Below, in pieces: positions 1-5,280 of a stretch of 6,094 nt of DNA (within the stretch, counting starts at the first letter, position 1; every line of letters begins with the position of its first letter). This DNA comes from Verrucomicrobiales bacterium (lineage in GTDB: Bacteria > Verrucomicrobiota > Verrucomicrobiia > Verrucomicrobiales > Akkermansiaceae), in assembly GCA_003527555.1 (NCBI GenBank), contig DPWT01000205.1:1-6094 (forward strand), given 5' to 3'. A program made the position numbers and the translations under genes. The notes under the pieces are model-generated. The model made no database searches and had not been told where the DNA came from. It worked only from the letters and a program-made list of their open reading frames with translations.

Positions 1-430
1 TTGATTCTATTTCCGCTTTAAAACCTCTACTCTTGAAATCGTATGGAGGTGACAAACCCATGGACCATGCTCCAGAAAATACGGTCGTATAACCTGCTAA
101 TGCGAAGTGATCTGCCAAGCTGGTTGACCTAACAGGCTTACGCCGCCAGTCGTGGTCACCCACCACCCCACAAACAAGCGATTGTTTTCCATAGAGTAAT
201 GCCGCAAGTGTCGCGCTACCTCCGGGGGAAAGCCGCACGTCACAGCGCGATTTGCGCCAAGCTACGCCGGATGGAAAATCGATATTTTTGGAGAATACTT
301 TGTCCACCGCAATTTGTTCATCAATCTCAGTGATATCACTATTCACAATCAAAATGACATGCGGCTTACTATCCGCACCAGAGACAAACGTCATCAGACA
401 TAAGTGAAGTATCATCCTTGTCAGCATCAT
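1..430 (-). CDS. Exported sulfatase-fold protein, probable pseudoenzyme (partial, N-terminal 143 residues)
   Basis: The frame is open from an ATG at 430 to the left window edge, so the C-terminal part is missing. Residues 1-19 form a signal peptide: Arg5, a hydrophobic core, then VSGA. The rest follows the N-terminal half of type I sulfatases (alkaline phosphatase superfamily). A strand 'PHVILIV' precedes the metal-site position (residues 31-32). 'AALLYG' (76-81) matches the end of the C-x-P-S-R-x-x-L-L-T-G signature. 'SLADHFALAGYTT' (104-116) matches the helix before the GKWHLG motif, which here is 'GAWSMG' (120-125), followed by 'RGF' (136-138). Spacings of about 39 and 49 residues fit the family. 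The key residues do not: by this alignment formylglycine Cys is Gly71, the signature Arg is Leu75, the first metal Asp is Ser31, and Lys and His of GKWHLG are Ala121 and Ser123. Sulfatase activity is therefore unlikely; binding or another role is inferred. Met2 or Met6 are alternative starts. Confidence 0.75.
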   Translation of the reverse strand, partial: MMLTRMILHLCLMTFVSGADSKPHVILIVNSDITEIDEQIAVDKVFSKNIDFPSGVAWRKSRCDVRLSPGGSATLAALLYGKQSLVCGVVGDHDWRRKPVRSTSLADHFALAGYTTVFSGAWSMGLSPPYDFKSRGFKAEIES

Positions 431-452
431 TCTAATTCTACACCATCTGGGT
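431..452. promoter_or_regulatory. 22-base divergent intergenic gap
   Basis: This gap separates the start codons of two divergent genes, the sulfatase-like gene (minus) and the tyrosine phosphatase gene (plus). It has no AGGAGG-like ribosome site for either. It is too short for two standard promoters, so any promoter for one gene must lie partly inside the coding sequence of the other. I see no clear -35/-10 pair here. If both starts are right, the two promoters must overlap or face each other, and co-regulation is possible. Confidence 0.4.
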
Positions 453-947
453 ATGATGCCAAGAACGTCATTCAAAGTTCTCTTTGTCTGTTTAGGAAAT
501 ATTTGCCGTTCTCCAGCTGGAGAAAACATCCTCCGACACCTCGTTAAAGATGCGGGACTCGAAAACGTAGTGGAAATAGACTCAGCAGGCACACACGACT
601 ACCATCCAAGGAAAGCTCCAGATCATCGGATGACTCGGATATTGGCCACACGAGGTATCACTAACCATGGCTATGGCAGGCAATTTGTGGCTGATGATCT
701 GTCTAATTTCGACCTAATCCTTGTCATGGACTCTGAAAATTTAGAAAATATACTCACCTTAGATTTTGAAAAGAGACACATCCCGAAAGTCAAACGCATG
801 ACGGATTTCTGCGTTGAAATAGCCCATCAGATCCCCGATGTGCCCGATCCTTACTACGGCGGCGCTGAGGGCTTTGAATTCGTGGCTGATTTACTCACTG
901 ATGGGTGTCGAGGCGTGCTAAAACATATTCAGTCGATTAGACAATAA
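453..947 (+). CDS. Low-molecular-weight protein tyrosine phosphatase
   Basis: This cytoplasmic enzyme hydrolyses phosphotyrosine, or a related phosphomonoester, through a cysteinyl-phosphate intermediate. The P-loop C-x5-R-S appears near the N-terminus as 'CLGNICRSP', with nucleophile Cys13, the second conserved Cys18 and Arg19. The general-acid aspartate is Asp132 in 'DPYYGG', the DP loop typical of the family. 'DSAGT' (about 43-47) and 'VMDSEN' are further family landmarks. At 164 residues it has the usual single-domain length. An ATG pair at 453 and 456 gives the expected 8-12 residues before the P-loop, which supports this start although no Shine-Dalgarno is visible. In many bacteria such phosphatases pair with a BY-kinase and control exopolysaccharide export, but no kinase or polysaccharide gene is visible here, so the substrate is unknown. 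It is the only convincing plus-strand gene. Its last 11 bases overlap the convergent transpeptidase gene. Confidence 0.95.
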   Translation: MMPRTSFKVLFVCLGNICRSPAGENILRHLVKDAGLENVVEIDSAGTHDYHPRKAPDHRMTRILATRGITNHGYGRQFVADDLSNFDLILVMDSENLENILTLDFEKRHIPKVKRMTDFCVEIAHQIPDVPDPYYGGAEGFEFVADLLTDGCRGVLKHIQSIRQ

Positions 948-1383
948 ACACCGGTGTTCCCAGCTCGATGGCGTCGAATAGCTCAATAACATCGGCGTTG
1001 CTCATCCGAATGCATCCGCAGCTCGCTGGCTGGCCCAGCATGTCTTCTCTGTTAGTTCCGTGGATATAAATAAACCGCTTCATACTGTTCGCATTTTCAG
1101 GATCAAGCCCATGCAGGCGAAGGATGCGTGTCAGTATCATATCATCAGCAGTTATCTCACCGTCCCATATACCGACAGGCAGCCTGGATTTAAAAATCGT
1201 GTGCAGCGGTTCTCCTTCACCTATTTTTTCTTGAATGACAAATCGACCAGTGGGCGTGCAGTAGCTACCTTCGTCAAAACCTATGCCATTTGCGGCACTT
1301 GAAATTGTATATTCAGCAACTACTTTCTCATTATCCAATAAACGGATTTTCTCTTCACCAATCGATATAGAAATATACTTCAT
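937..1383 (-). CDS. YkuD-family L,D-transpeptidase, short form without signal peptide
   Basis: The product belongs to the L,D-transpeptidase catalytic family (YkuD domain), whose members form 3-3 peptidoglycan cross-links or attach proteins to the wall through a Cys thioester. The signature is intact: 'IHGTN' with His108, then 'SCGCIRMSN' with catalytic Cys124 and Arg126, spaced as usual. 'TPTGRF' (about 43-48) is the common substrate-groove motif. At 148 residues it is essentially the catalytic domain alone. The N-terminus 'MKYISISIGEE' begins directly with the first beta strand, and there is no signal peptide, membrane segment or LysM domain. A periplasmic target would therefore need another export route, or the enzyme acts on cytoplasmic precursors or a different amide. 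It is translationally coupled to the upstream ketosynthase by an ATGA overlap (1380-1383). It ends inside the 3' end of the convergent phosphatase gene. Confidence 0.93.
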   Translation of the reverse strand: MKYISISIGEEKIRLLDNEKVVAEYTISSAANGIGFDEGSYCTPTGRFVIQEKIGEGEPLHTIFKSRLPVGIWDGEITADDMILTRILRLHGLDPENANSMKRFIYIHGTNREDMLGQPASCGCIRMSNADVIELFDAIELGTPVFIV

Positions 1384-2606
1384 GATCCCTCAGGTGATCG
1401 GAGTGAAACAATCGAATTATGCCCACCCATACCCACAGCTATTTTTAGCACTGTAGATCCATCATAAGACAATGGATTGGGCGTAAGTGTAAACGGCTCA
1501 CCGGGCGATGTAATACCGGCAAGGTTTGGCGGTAATGACTGGATTCGCATGAAATAGGTAAGCAACACGCAATCGAGTAGACCGCTGGCACCTACTGCAT
1601 GCCCAGTGAATGGCTTTAGGGGATGCAATGAGTAGGTTCGGTCGTCTGGCAGAGCAGCCGTCATTGCTTCAATCTCTGCCTTTCCATGCAGTAACGTACC
1701 ACTCGCATGAGGACAGACAGCCGTAATTTCTGGCTCATCCCTGAGATCGTTTACCGCCTTTATTAAGCAGTCTCGTAAGCCCTTACCATCTGTAGACATT
1801 CCGATTGGTGAATTCGCATCCGAATTACACCAATAACCGGTCATACGCACATCACCACTGCCATGTTTATGAGTAAAACACCCAGTCTTATCAGCTGATT
1901 TTACCCTCGATTTACGTTCAGCAAGTGCATCGGTAGTTTCTAGAACCACCGCAGCACCCGCTTCGCCAGGAAAAAAACCTCCAGCATCAGCCGAGTAGGG
2001 ATCATTCACCGATGATTTAGCCAGCACTCCCGTCTTTTCATATAACTCAATAACATCAGGCAGGAGTGGCAGTTCTACTCCGATCACAATAGCACGACTC
2101 ACAACCCCCTGCTTAAGCATCATCCACGCCATGCCCATGGCATCAAGACTAGCGGCACAACCACTTGAAATCACCTGCCATGGCCCATGAATTCCTAGCT
2201 CAATACTCACAGCTGAGGCTAGCTCCCCATGCATCGAATTACTGGCTGCCATTAGATCAAAAGACCGCCGCCCTGGCCATGGAGCAACCCAACCAGCTGC
2301 ATTACCACGACTGCTACCCACAATAATAGCAGCATTAGACAAATCCTCACCAGCCAAACCAGCATCGCGAATCGCTTGCCGAGCCACATGAAGGGATAGC
2401 ATCGATCCGGGTGCCCATTTTCGTGATAGCAATAGCGATCGATCATCAATCCAAGCCGCATTAAGATCAGTATATCGCGAATCTTTTCCCAATAGGCCAG
2501 AAAGCGGATTGAGGGCATGACGTCCCGATGCGATGGCCTCGGCATTCGCACACGCCCCATCGCCAAGACCCGTAGTCAACCCGATGCCCGTGATGGCGAT
2601 GTCCAT
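1380..2606 (-). CDS. Beta-ketoacyl-ACP synthase (FabF/FabB-type), biotin-locus ketosynthase
   Basis: This is a condensing enzyme of the thiolase fold. It would extend an acyl chain with malonyl-ACP by decarboxylative Claisen condensation in the cytoplasm. All catalytic residues are visible: nucleophile Cys150 in 'SSGCAASLDAMG', His300 in 'PHASGTLLHGKAEIEAM', Lys331 and His336 in 'KPFTGHAVGASG', and a C-terminal Gly-rich loop 'GMGGHNS' (392-398). The 408 residues match the usual FabF length of about 410, and both N- and C-terminal ketosynthase halves are present. The sequence around Cys150 and His300 departs from housekeeping FabF, suggesting a specialised paralogue. The gene starts 11 bases after the bioB stop and overlaps the next gene by 4 bases, so it is in an operon with bioB. 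This suggests, without proving, a role in making the pimeloyl precursor of biotin. Alternatives are another secondary fatty acid pathway or general fatty acid synthesis. No Shine-Dalgarno precedes the ATG. Confidence 0.93.
   Translation of the reverse strand: MDIAITGIGLTTGLGDGACANAEAIASGRHALNPLSGLLGKDSRYTDLNAAWIDDRSLLLSRKWAPGSMLSLHVARQAIRDAGLAGEDLSNAAIIVGSSRGNAAGWVAPWPGRRSFDLMAASNSMHGELASAVSIELGIHGPWQVISSGCAASLDAMGMAWMMLKQGVVSRAIVIGVELPLLPDVIELYEKTGVLAKSSVNDPYSADAGGFFPGEAGAAVVLETTDALAERKSRVKSADKTGCFTHKHGSGDVRMTGYWCNSDANSPIGMSTDGKGLRDCLIKAVNDLRDEPEITAVCPHASGTLLHGKAEIEAMTAALPDDRTYSLHPLKPFTGHAVGASGLLDCVLLTYFMRIQSLPPNLAGITSPGEPFTLTPNPLSYDGSTVLKIAVGMGGHNSIVSLRSPEGS
1387..1391 (-). promoter_or_regulatory. 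Ribosome binding site of the L,D-transpeptidase gene, inside the ketosynthase gene
   Basis: On the minus strand GAGGG lies 3 bases before the ATG at 1383, inside the last codons of the ketosynthase gene. It is the only clear Shine-Dalgarno-like sequence found before any start in this window. With the ATGA stop/start overlap it supports re-initiation or coupled translation. The spacing is shorter than usual. Confidence 0.5.
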
Positions 2607-2617
2607 AGCTTATAAAT

Positions 2618-3613
2618 CTAACCGCAGCAGGGTGATAGAGGCTTATCACACTCAGATTGTGGCGGCTGCATTTGAGGGTTTGGCGCCTGCGCACTGAGAT
2701 TTAGTTTTTCAATTAACTCAAGGTCTTTTTTGATCGCTGGGTTCTCTGCAGTCAATAATTTATCACCGTAGAAAATCGAGTTGGCTCCAGCAAAAAAGCA
2801 CATCGCCTGCCCCTCTTCACTCATCTGTGTTCGGCCTGCAGACAGCCTTACCTTTGCCCTAGGGCATGCAATTCGTGCCACAGCAATCATTCTAACAACA
2901 TCGAAAATTTCCACTGGGTTCGATCCCTCCAGGGGAGTTCCCGGCATAGGCATCAGCGAGTTGATCGGAACACTTTCTGGTTGTGGATTAAACTCGGAGA
3001 TCACCTCAATCATCTTTAACCGGTCCTTTGTATCTTCTCCGAGACCAAGGATTCCCCCGCAGCAGATACTCATTCCCGCATCTTGTGCATGACGGATCGT
3101 GTTAAGACGGTCATCGTAAGTATGTGAGGTGACAATGTTTGGGTAGTATTCTGGGGAAGTATCAACGTTATGATTATAGGCGGTAACACCAGCTTCTTTC
3201 AAAATTGTAGCCTCCTCTGCACCCAATTCACCAAGCGTAACACATACCTCCATACCCAAACTGGAGACGGATTCTATAATATCCACTACCTGGTCAAATC
3301 TTTTGGTTCCATTGCGCACACCCTTCCAAGCTGCCCCCATACAGAAACGTGTAGACCCGCTGGCACGTGCCGCTTGAGCCCGCTCCATGACAGCGTCTTT
3401 TTCCATCAACCGTTCAATCTGGATACCAGAGCTATGACGGGCCGACTGCGAACAATATGAACAATCCTCTGAGCACCCACCTGTTTTGATCGACAAAAGA
3501 GTGCAGAGCTGAACCTCATTCTCAGGCCAGTTTTCCTCATGGACCGCACGAGATTTTTTCAGTAGCTCAAAAAACGGTAGGGCATGTAGGCTGGCAAGTT
3601 CTTCGTATTTCAT
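2618..3613 (-). CDS. bioB: Biotin synthase (radical SAM)
   Basis: BioB inserts sulfur into dethiobiotin to give biotin, using S-adenosylmethionine, a [4Fe-4S] cluster and a sacrificial [2Fe-2S] cluster. The radical SAM motif C-x3-C-x2-C is Cys47, Cys51 and Cys54. The [2Fe-2S] ligands match the Escherichia coli enzyme: Cys91 in 'RFCMGAAWK', Cys124 in 'EVCVTLGEL', Cys184 in 'ICCGGILGLGE' and Arg256 in 'VRLSAGR'. Other hallmarks are 'YNHNVDTSPEYY' (146-157) and 'PINSLMPMPGTPLEG' (216-230). The 331 residues are in the usual range. The C-terminal tail after about residue 310 is Pro/Gln-rich and ends in 'PCCG'. The start Met lies 34 residues before the conserved 'VQLCTLLSIKTGGC' segment, as in homologues. 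The leader is A/T-rich with no Shine-Dalgarno. The gap to the upstream gene is only 32 bases, so it may be read from a promoter further upstream. Other bio genes are not in the window. Confidence 0.98.
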   Translation of the reverse strand: MKYEELASLHALPFFELLKKSRAVHEENWPENEVQLCTLLSIKTGGCSEDCSYCSQSARHSSGIQIERLMEKDAVMERAQAARASGSTRFCMGAAWKGVRNGTKRFDQVVDIIESVSSLGMEVCVTLGELGAEEATILKEAGVTAYNHNVDTSPEYYPNIVTSHTYDDRLNTIRHAQDAGMSICCGGILGLGEDTKDRLKMIEVISEFNPQPESVPINSLMPMPGTPLEGSNPVEIFDVVRMIAVARIACPRAKVRLSAGRTQMSEEGQAMCFFAGANSIFYGDKLLTAENPAIKKDLELIEKLNLSAQAPNPQMQPPQSECDKPLSPCCG

Positions 3614-3645
3614 AAGTATTTAATTAGTAAATTATTCTCTGGTAT

Positions 3646-4425
3646 CTATCGCACCCATCTACCTGACACAGTGGGCAGCTTTCCCTCGCTCAAGGTTCTA
3701 TAATCCGTTTTACCCTTGGCACCGATTAGAGCTTTACCGACTGTACGTTTCCAGTGTGCACTCATGCTTTCACCCGTGTGACACCCCCAACTCTTGCAGT
3801 GCGCTCGCTTAGCAAAAACATCTCTCCTGATACCAGCAAGATCCCGCTCGTGAATCCATGCCTTACTCGCACCCATAATTTCTGCACTGTAGTCTAGAAG
3901 GAAACAATATTTGTTAGAATGCCCAAAAAAATCAAAACTTACAATAGATCTTGATGGATGACGGTTAATAGCTGCTATCGCCTGCTCTCCGCTACTCACC
4001 CAAATCAAGGTCGCTTTTCGCTTTGCAGCCTGCTTGCTAATCCAAGTGCTGTATGGCTTGCGATCCTCTATTCCGCGTTTGATATAAGCAGGGCGATAGA
4101 CAATCCACGTAATCGCCGCATGCGACCCGTTAGCAGCGCGCAGTTCATCCATCCTCAGCGTGGATGCATGAATAAAATTTGCCCACCAACGATCGTGCTG
4201 GTCACCTTCAACACGCAGGTCCTCCCACTTTCTCAACGCCGGCCCACCACACAGAATGACGTGGTTTTTTTCGCTGGCAATCAGTTCGGTGAGCCCCGAA
4301 CAACCAAGCATCAATAAGCTGAGAATTCCGATGCGCATCTGCCGCCAATATCGTGATCTCATGGAAAAATGTCGAGGCAAAAGTCCAGGCAGCAAGTCAT
4401 GTGACATGAGTCTAATAACCAGCAT
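3646..4425 (-). CDS. Exported protein of unknown family with a possible caspase-like Cys-His dyad
   Basis: I do not recognise a named family. The frame allows starts at 4425, 4362 (Met22) or 4338 (Met30). Met30 gives the cleanest signal peptide, a hydrophobic run then 'LMLGCSG', which could be a weak lipobox (Cys42) or a cleavage site near 'IAS' (49-51). A weak GGCGG lies just before that ATG, so 3646-4338 is the likelier gene. The mature part has alternating hydrophobic strands: 'NHVILCGG' (54-61), 'AAITWIVYRPAY' (103-114), 'ATLIWVSS' (138-145) and 'SIVSFDFFGHS' (160-170). These are followed by 'CKSWGCHTGESMSAHWKR' and 'ALIGAKGKTDY'. A strand ending in G-H (His169) followed by a block with Cys (Cys215) then an 'IGAKG' strand resembles clan CD peptidase-like folds (caspase, C80, CHAT). 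That is inference; the protein could equally be non-enzymatic. It lies 32 bases upstream of bioB on the same strand. Confidence 0.7.
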   Translation of the reverse strand: MLVIRLMSHDLLPGLLPRHFSMRSRYWRQMRIGILSLLMLGCSGLTELIASEKNHVILCGGPALRKWEDLRVEGDQHDRWWANFIHASTLRMDELRAANGSHAAITWIVYRPAYIKRGIEDRKPYSTWISKQAAKRKATLIWVSSGEQAIAAINRHPSRSIVSFDFFGHSNKYCFLLDYSAEIMGASKAWIHERDLAGIRRDVFAKRAHCKSWGCHTGESMSAHWKRTVGKALIGAKGKTDYRTLSEGKLPTVSGRWVR

Positions 4426-4496
4426 GGCGATTTCTGTTTGTCGTTTACCACCCGATGATGCGCCTCGCTTCTTTGTAACGCATATTGATTTGGGCT

Positions 4497-4525
4497 AATA
4501 AAAGAAACAAAATCTTTACGATCAA
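4497..4525 (-). promoter_or_regulatory. Candidate sigma-70-type promoter upstream of the bioB-containing gene set
   Basis: On the minus strand TTGATC (4525-4520) and TTTATT (4502-4497) are separated by exactly 17 bases, within the 109-base gap 4426-4534. They match 4 of 6 bases each to TTGACA and TATAAT. The site is correctly placed to drive the exported-protein gene and then bioB, the ketosynthase and the transpeptidase. It was found by eye in an A/T-rich stretch, so a chance match is possible. No BirA-type operator with the right half-site order is seen around it. Confidence 0.3.
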
Positions 4526-4534
4526 GGTAGGGAG

Positions 4535-5068
4535 TTATTTTTTGAGTATGGAGTCGGCTAATGCTTTGGCTTTTTCACTCTCCCCATCACCCGAAAATGA
4601 GCCAAGAACAACAGATTTGCCTTTATTAAGAGCCACAACGATCAGAGTAGTCTTGGTAACTTGTTTGCCCTCCACCTCGATTGTTCCAGCCATACGATAG
4701 ATGATGGCATGTGGGGTAAAGTGATTTTCTTTTAGCATACCCCGCCATTCGACAACATGGTTAGCTTTGTGAGGAAACGACCCACGGGTGCGTTTAAATG
4801 TCGGCCCCATAAGGTTTGATACAGTTTTACCAAATTTGATGTCTATGATACTGCGCAAGTCACCACCGTGATGAATTAGTTCGTAGCCTCCGTAACCCGG
4901 ACAAAGGTGATATAAGTGATCTATTACAGGATTTTTCTCGAGGGCTGAATCCACCAAGACAGCAACGTGCTTGGCTTCCGTAGATGAATAGAAAGATGTG
5001 ATTTTTTGACCCGCCGCTTGGCAGACAAAAGTCAAAGTGACACAACAAGCTAAGATAATAAATTTCAT
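4535..5068 (-). CDS. Small exported protein of unknown function
   Basis: The product is 177 residues with a clear signal peptide ('MKFIILACCVTLTFVCQAAG', cleavage probably near residues 18-20), so it should be periplasmic or secreted. The mature part carries landmarks in order: 'CPGYGGYEL' (56-64), 'GDLRSIIDIKFG' (69-80), 'VVEWRG' (105-110), 'AIIYRM' (121-126), 'LIVVALNKGKSVVLGSF' (142-158) and an Ala/Lys-rich final helix. From memory, this order of GYGGY, GDLR, EWR and IYR motifs resembles a family of uncharacterised exported proteins in Proteobacteria; I cannot confirm this. No catalytic motif is evident, and Cys56 is the only Cys of the mature chain. The gene has a free-standing position, with 109 bases after it and 212 before it. 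'GAGAG' just before the ATG is a poor ribosome site. The open frame, signal peptide and motif pattern make it a real gene, but no function can be given. Confidence 0.8.
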   Translation of the reverse strand: MKFIILACCVTLTFVCQAAGQKITSFYSSTEAKHVAVLVDSALEKNPVIDHLYHLCPGYGGYELIHHGGDLRSIIDIKFGKTVSNLMGPTFKRTRGSFPHKANHVVEWRGMLKENHFTPHAIIYRMAGTIEVEGKQVTKTTLIVVALNKGKSVVLGSFSGDGESEKAKALADSILKK

Positions 5069-5141
5069 TCTCTCATTGTGGCAGAATGGTAGACACAGTG
5101 CAACTAGTAATAGTGATGCAAGAATGCTCTATACACAACTG

Positions 5142-5217
5142 CCATGACCCTCATGGGCTTAGCCGATGTAAGCTCCACTCGTTGCTACATGTTACTCTTG
5201 ATGTTAATTAAGCCCAT
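5142..5217. repeat. Overlapping inverted repeats with mutually exclusive pairings in the 5069-5280 intergenic region
   Basis: Three inverted repeats share the same bases. First, ATGGGCTTA at 5153-5161 is a perfect 9-base inverted match to TAAGCCCAT at 5209-5217, with a 47-base loop. Second, GGGCTTA at 5155-5161 can pair with TAAGCTC at 5169-5175, with one G-U pair and a 7-base loop. Third, CCATGA at 5142-5147 pairs with TCATGG at 5151-5156 across a 3-base loop. Only one structure can use 5153-5156 at a time. No run of T follows on either strand, so it is not a standard terminator. An operator, a switching leader or a decayed repeat are possible. The rest of the 212-base gap shows no gene. Confidence 0.45.
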
Positions 5218-5280
5218 CTAAACAAGCCATCAGAAAACGAGTCAATGGTTCCACACATTCTGTAAATACCGCCCTAACTA

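Noticed and set aside
2252..2694. Additional open frames on the minus strand overlapping the ketosynthase and bioB genes
   Set aside because: They are out of frame with two strongly recognised enzymes and their translations lack domain or signal features, so they are shadow frames.
3614..3645. A/T-rich 32-base gap before bioB as a separate promoter or terminator
   Set aside because: It has no hairpin and no recognisable -35/-10 pair fitting the short gap, so read-through from upstream is simpler.
4443..4480. GTTTACC and TTTGTAACG half-sites reminiscent of a BirA biotin operator upstream of the bioB gene set
   Set aside because: The half-sites are in the wrong order and orientation for TTGTAAAC...GTTTACAA and are imperfect, so the resemblance is not support for BirA control.
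4445..4483. 12-codon minus-strand frame (MRYKEARRIIGW) between the candidate promoter and the exported-protein gene, possible leader peptide
   Set aside because: It has no ribosome site, no run of regulatory codons and no attenuator-like hairpin after it. Frames of this length are common by chance.
3958..4498. Plus-strand open frames opposite the exported-protein gene
   Set aside because: The minus-strand frame has a signal peptide and structured hydrophobic pattern, whereas the plus-strand translations have no recognisable features.
5074..5130. Plus-strand stretch resembling the D-arm of tRNA-Leu (GGCAGAATGGTAGACACAG) with a GTG/CAC stem
   Set aside because: No acceptor-stem partner is found downstream, no GGTTCAA-type T-loop is present, and no anticodon stem can be drawn. 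It is likely chance similarity, or at most a relic.
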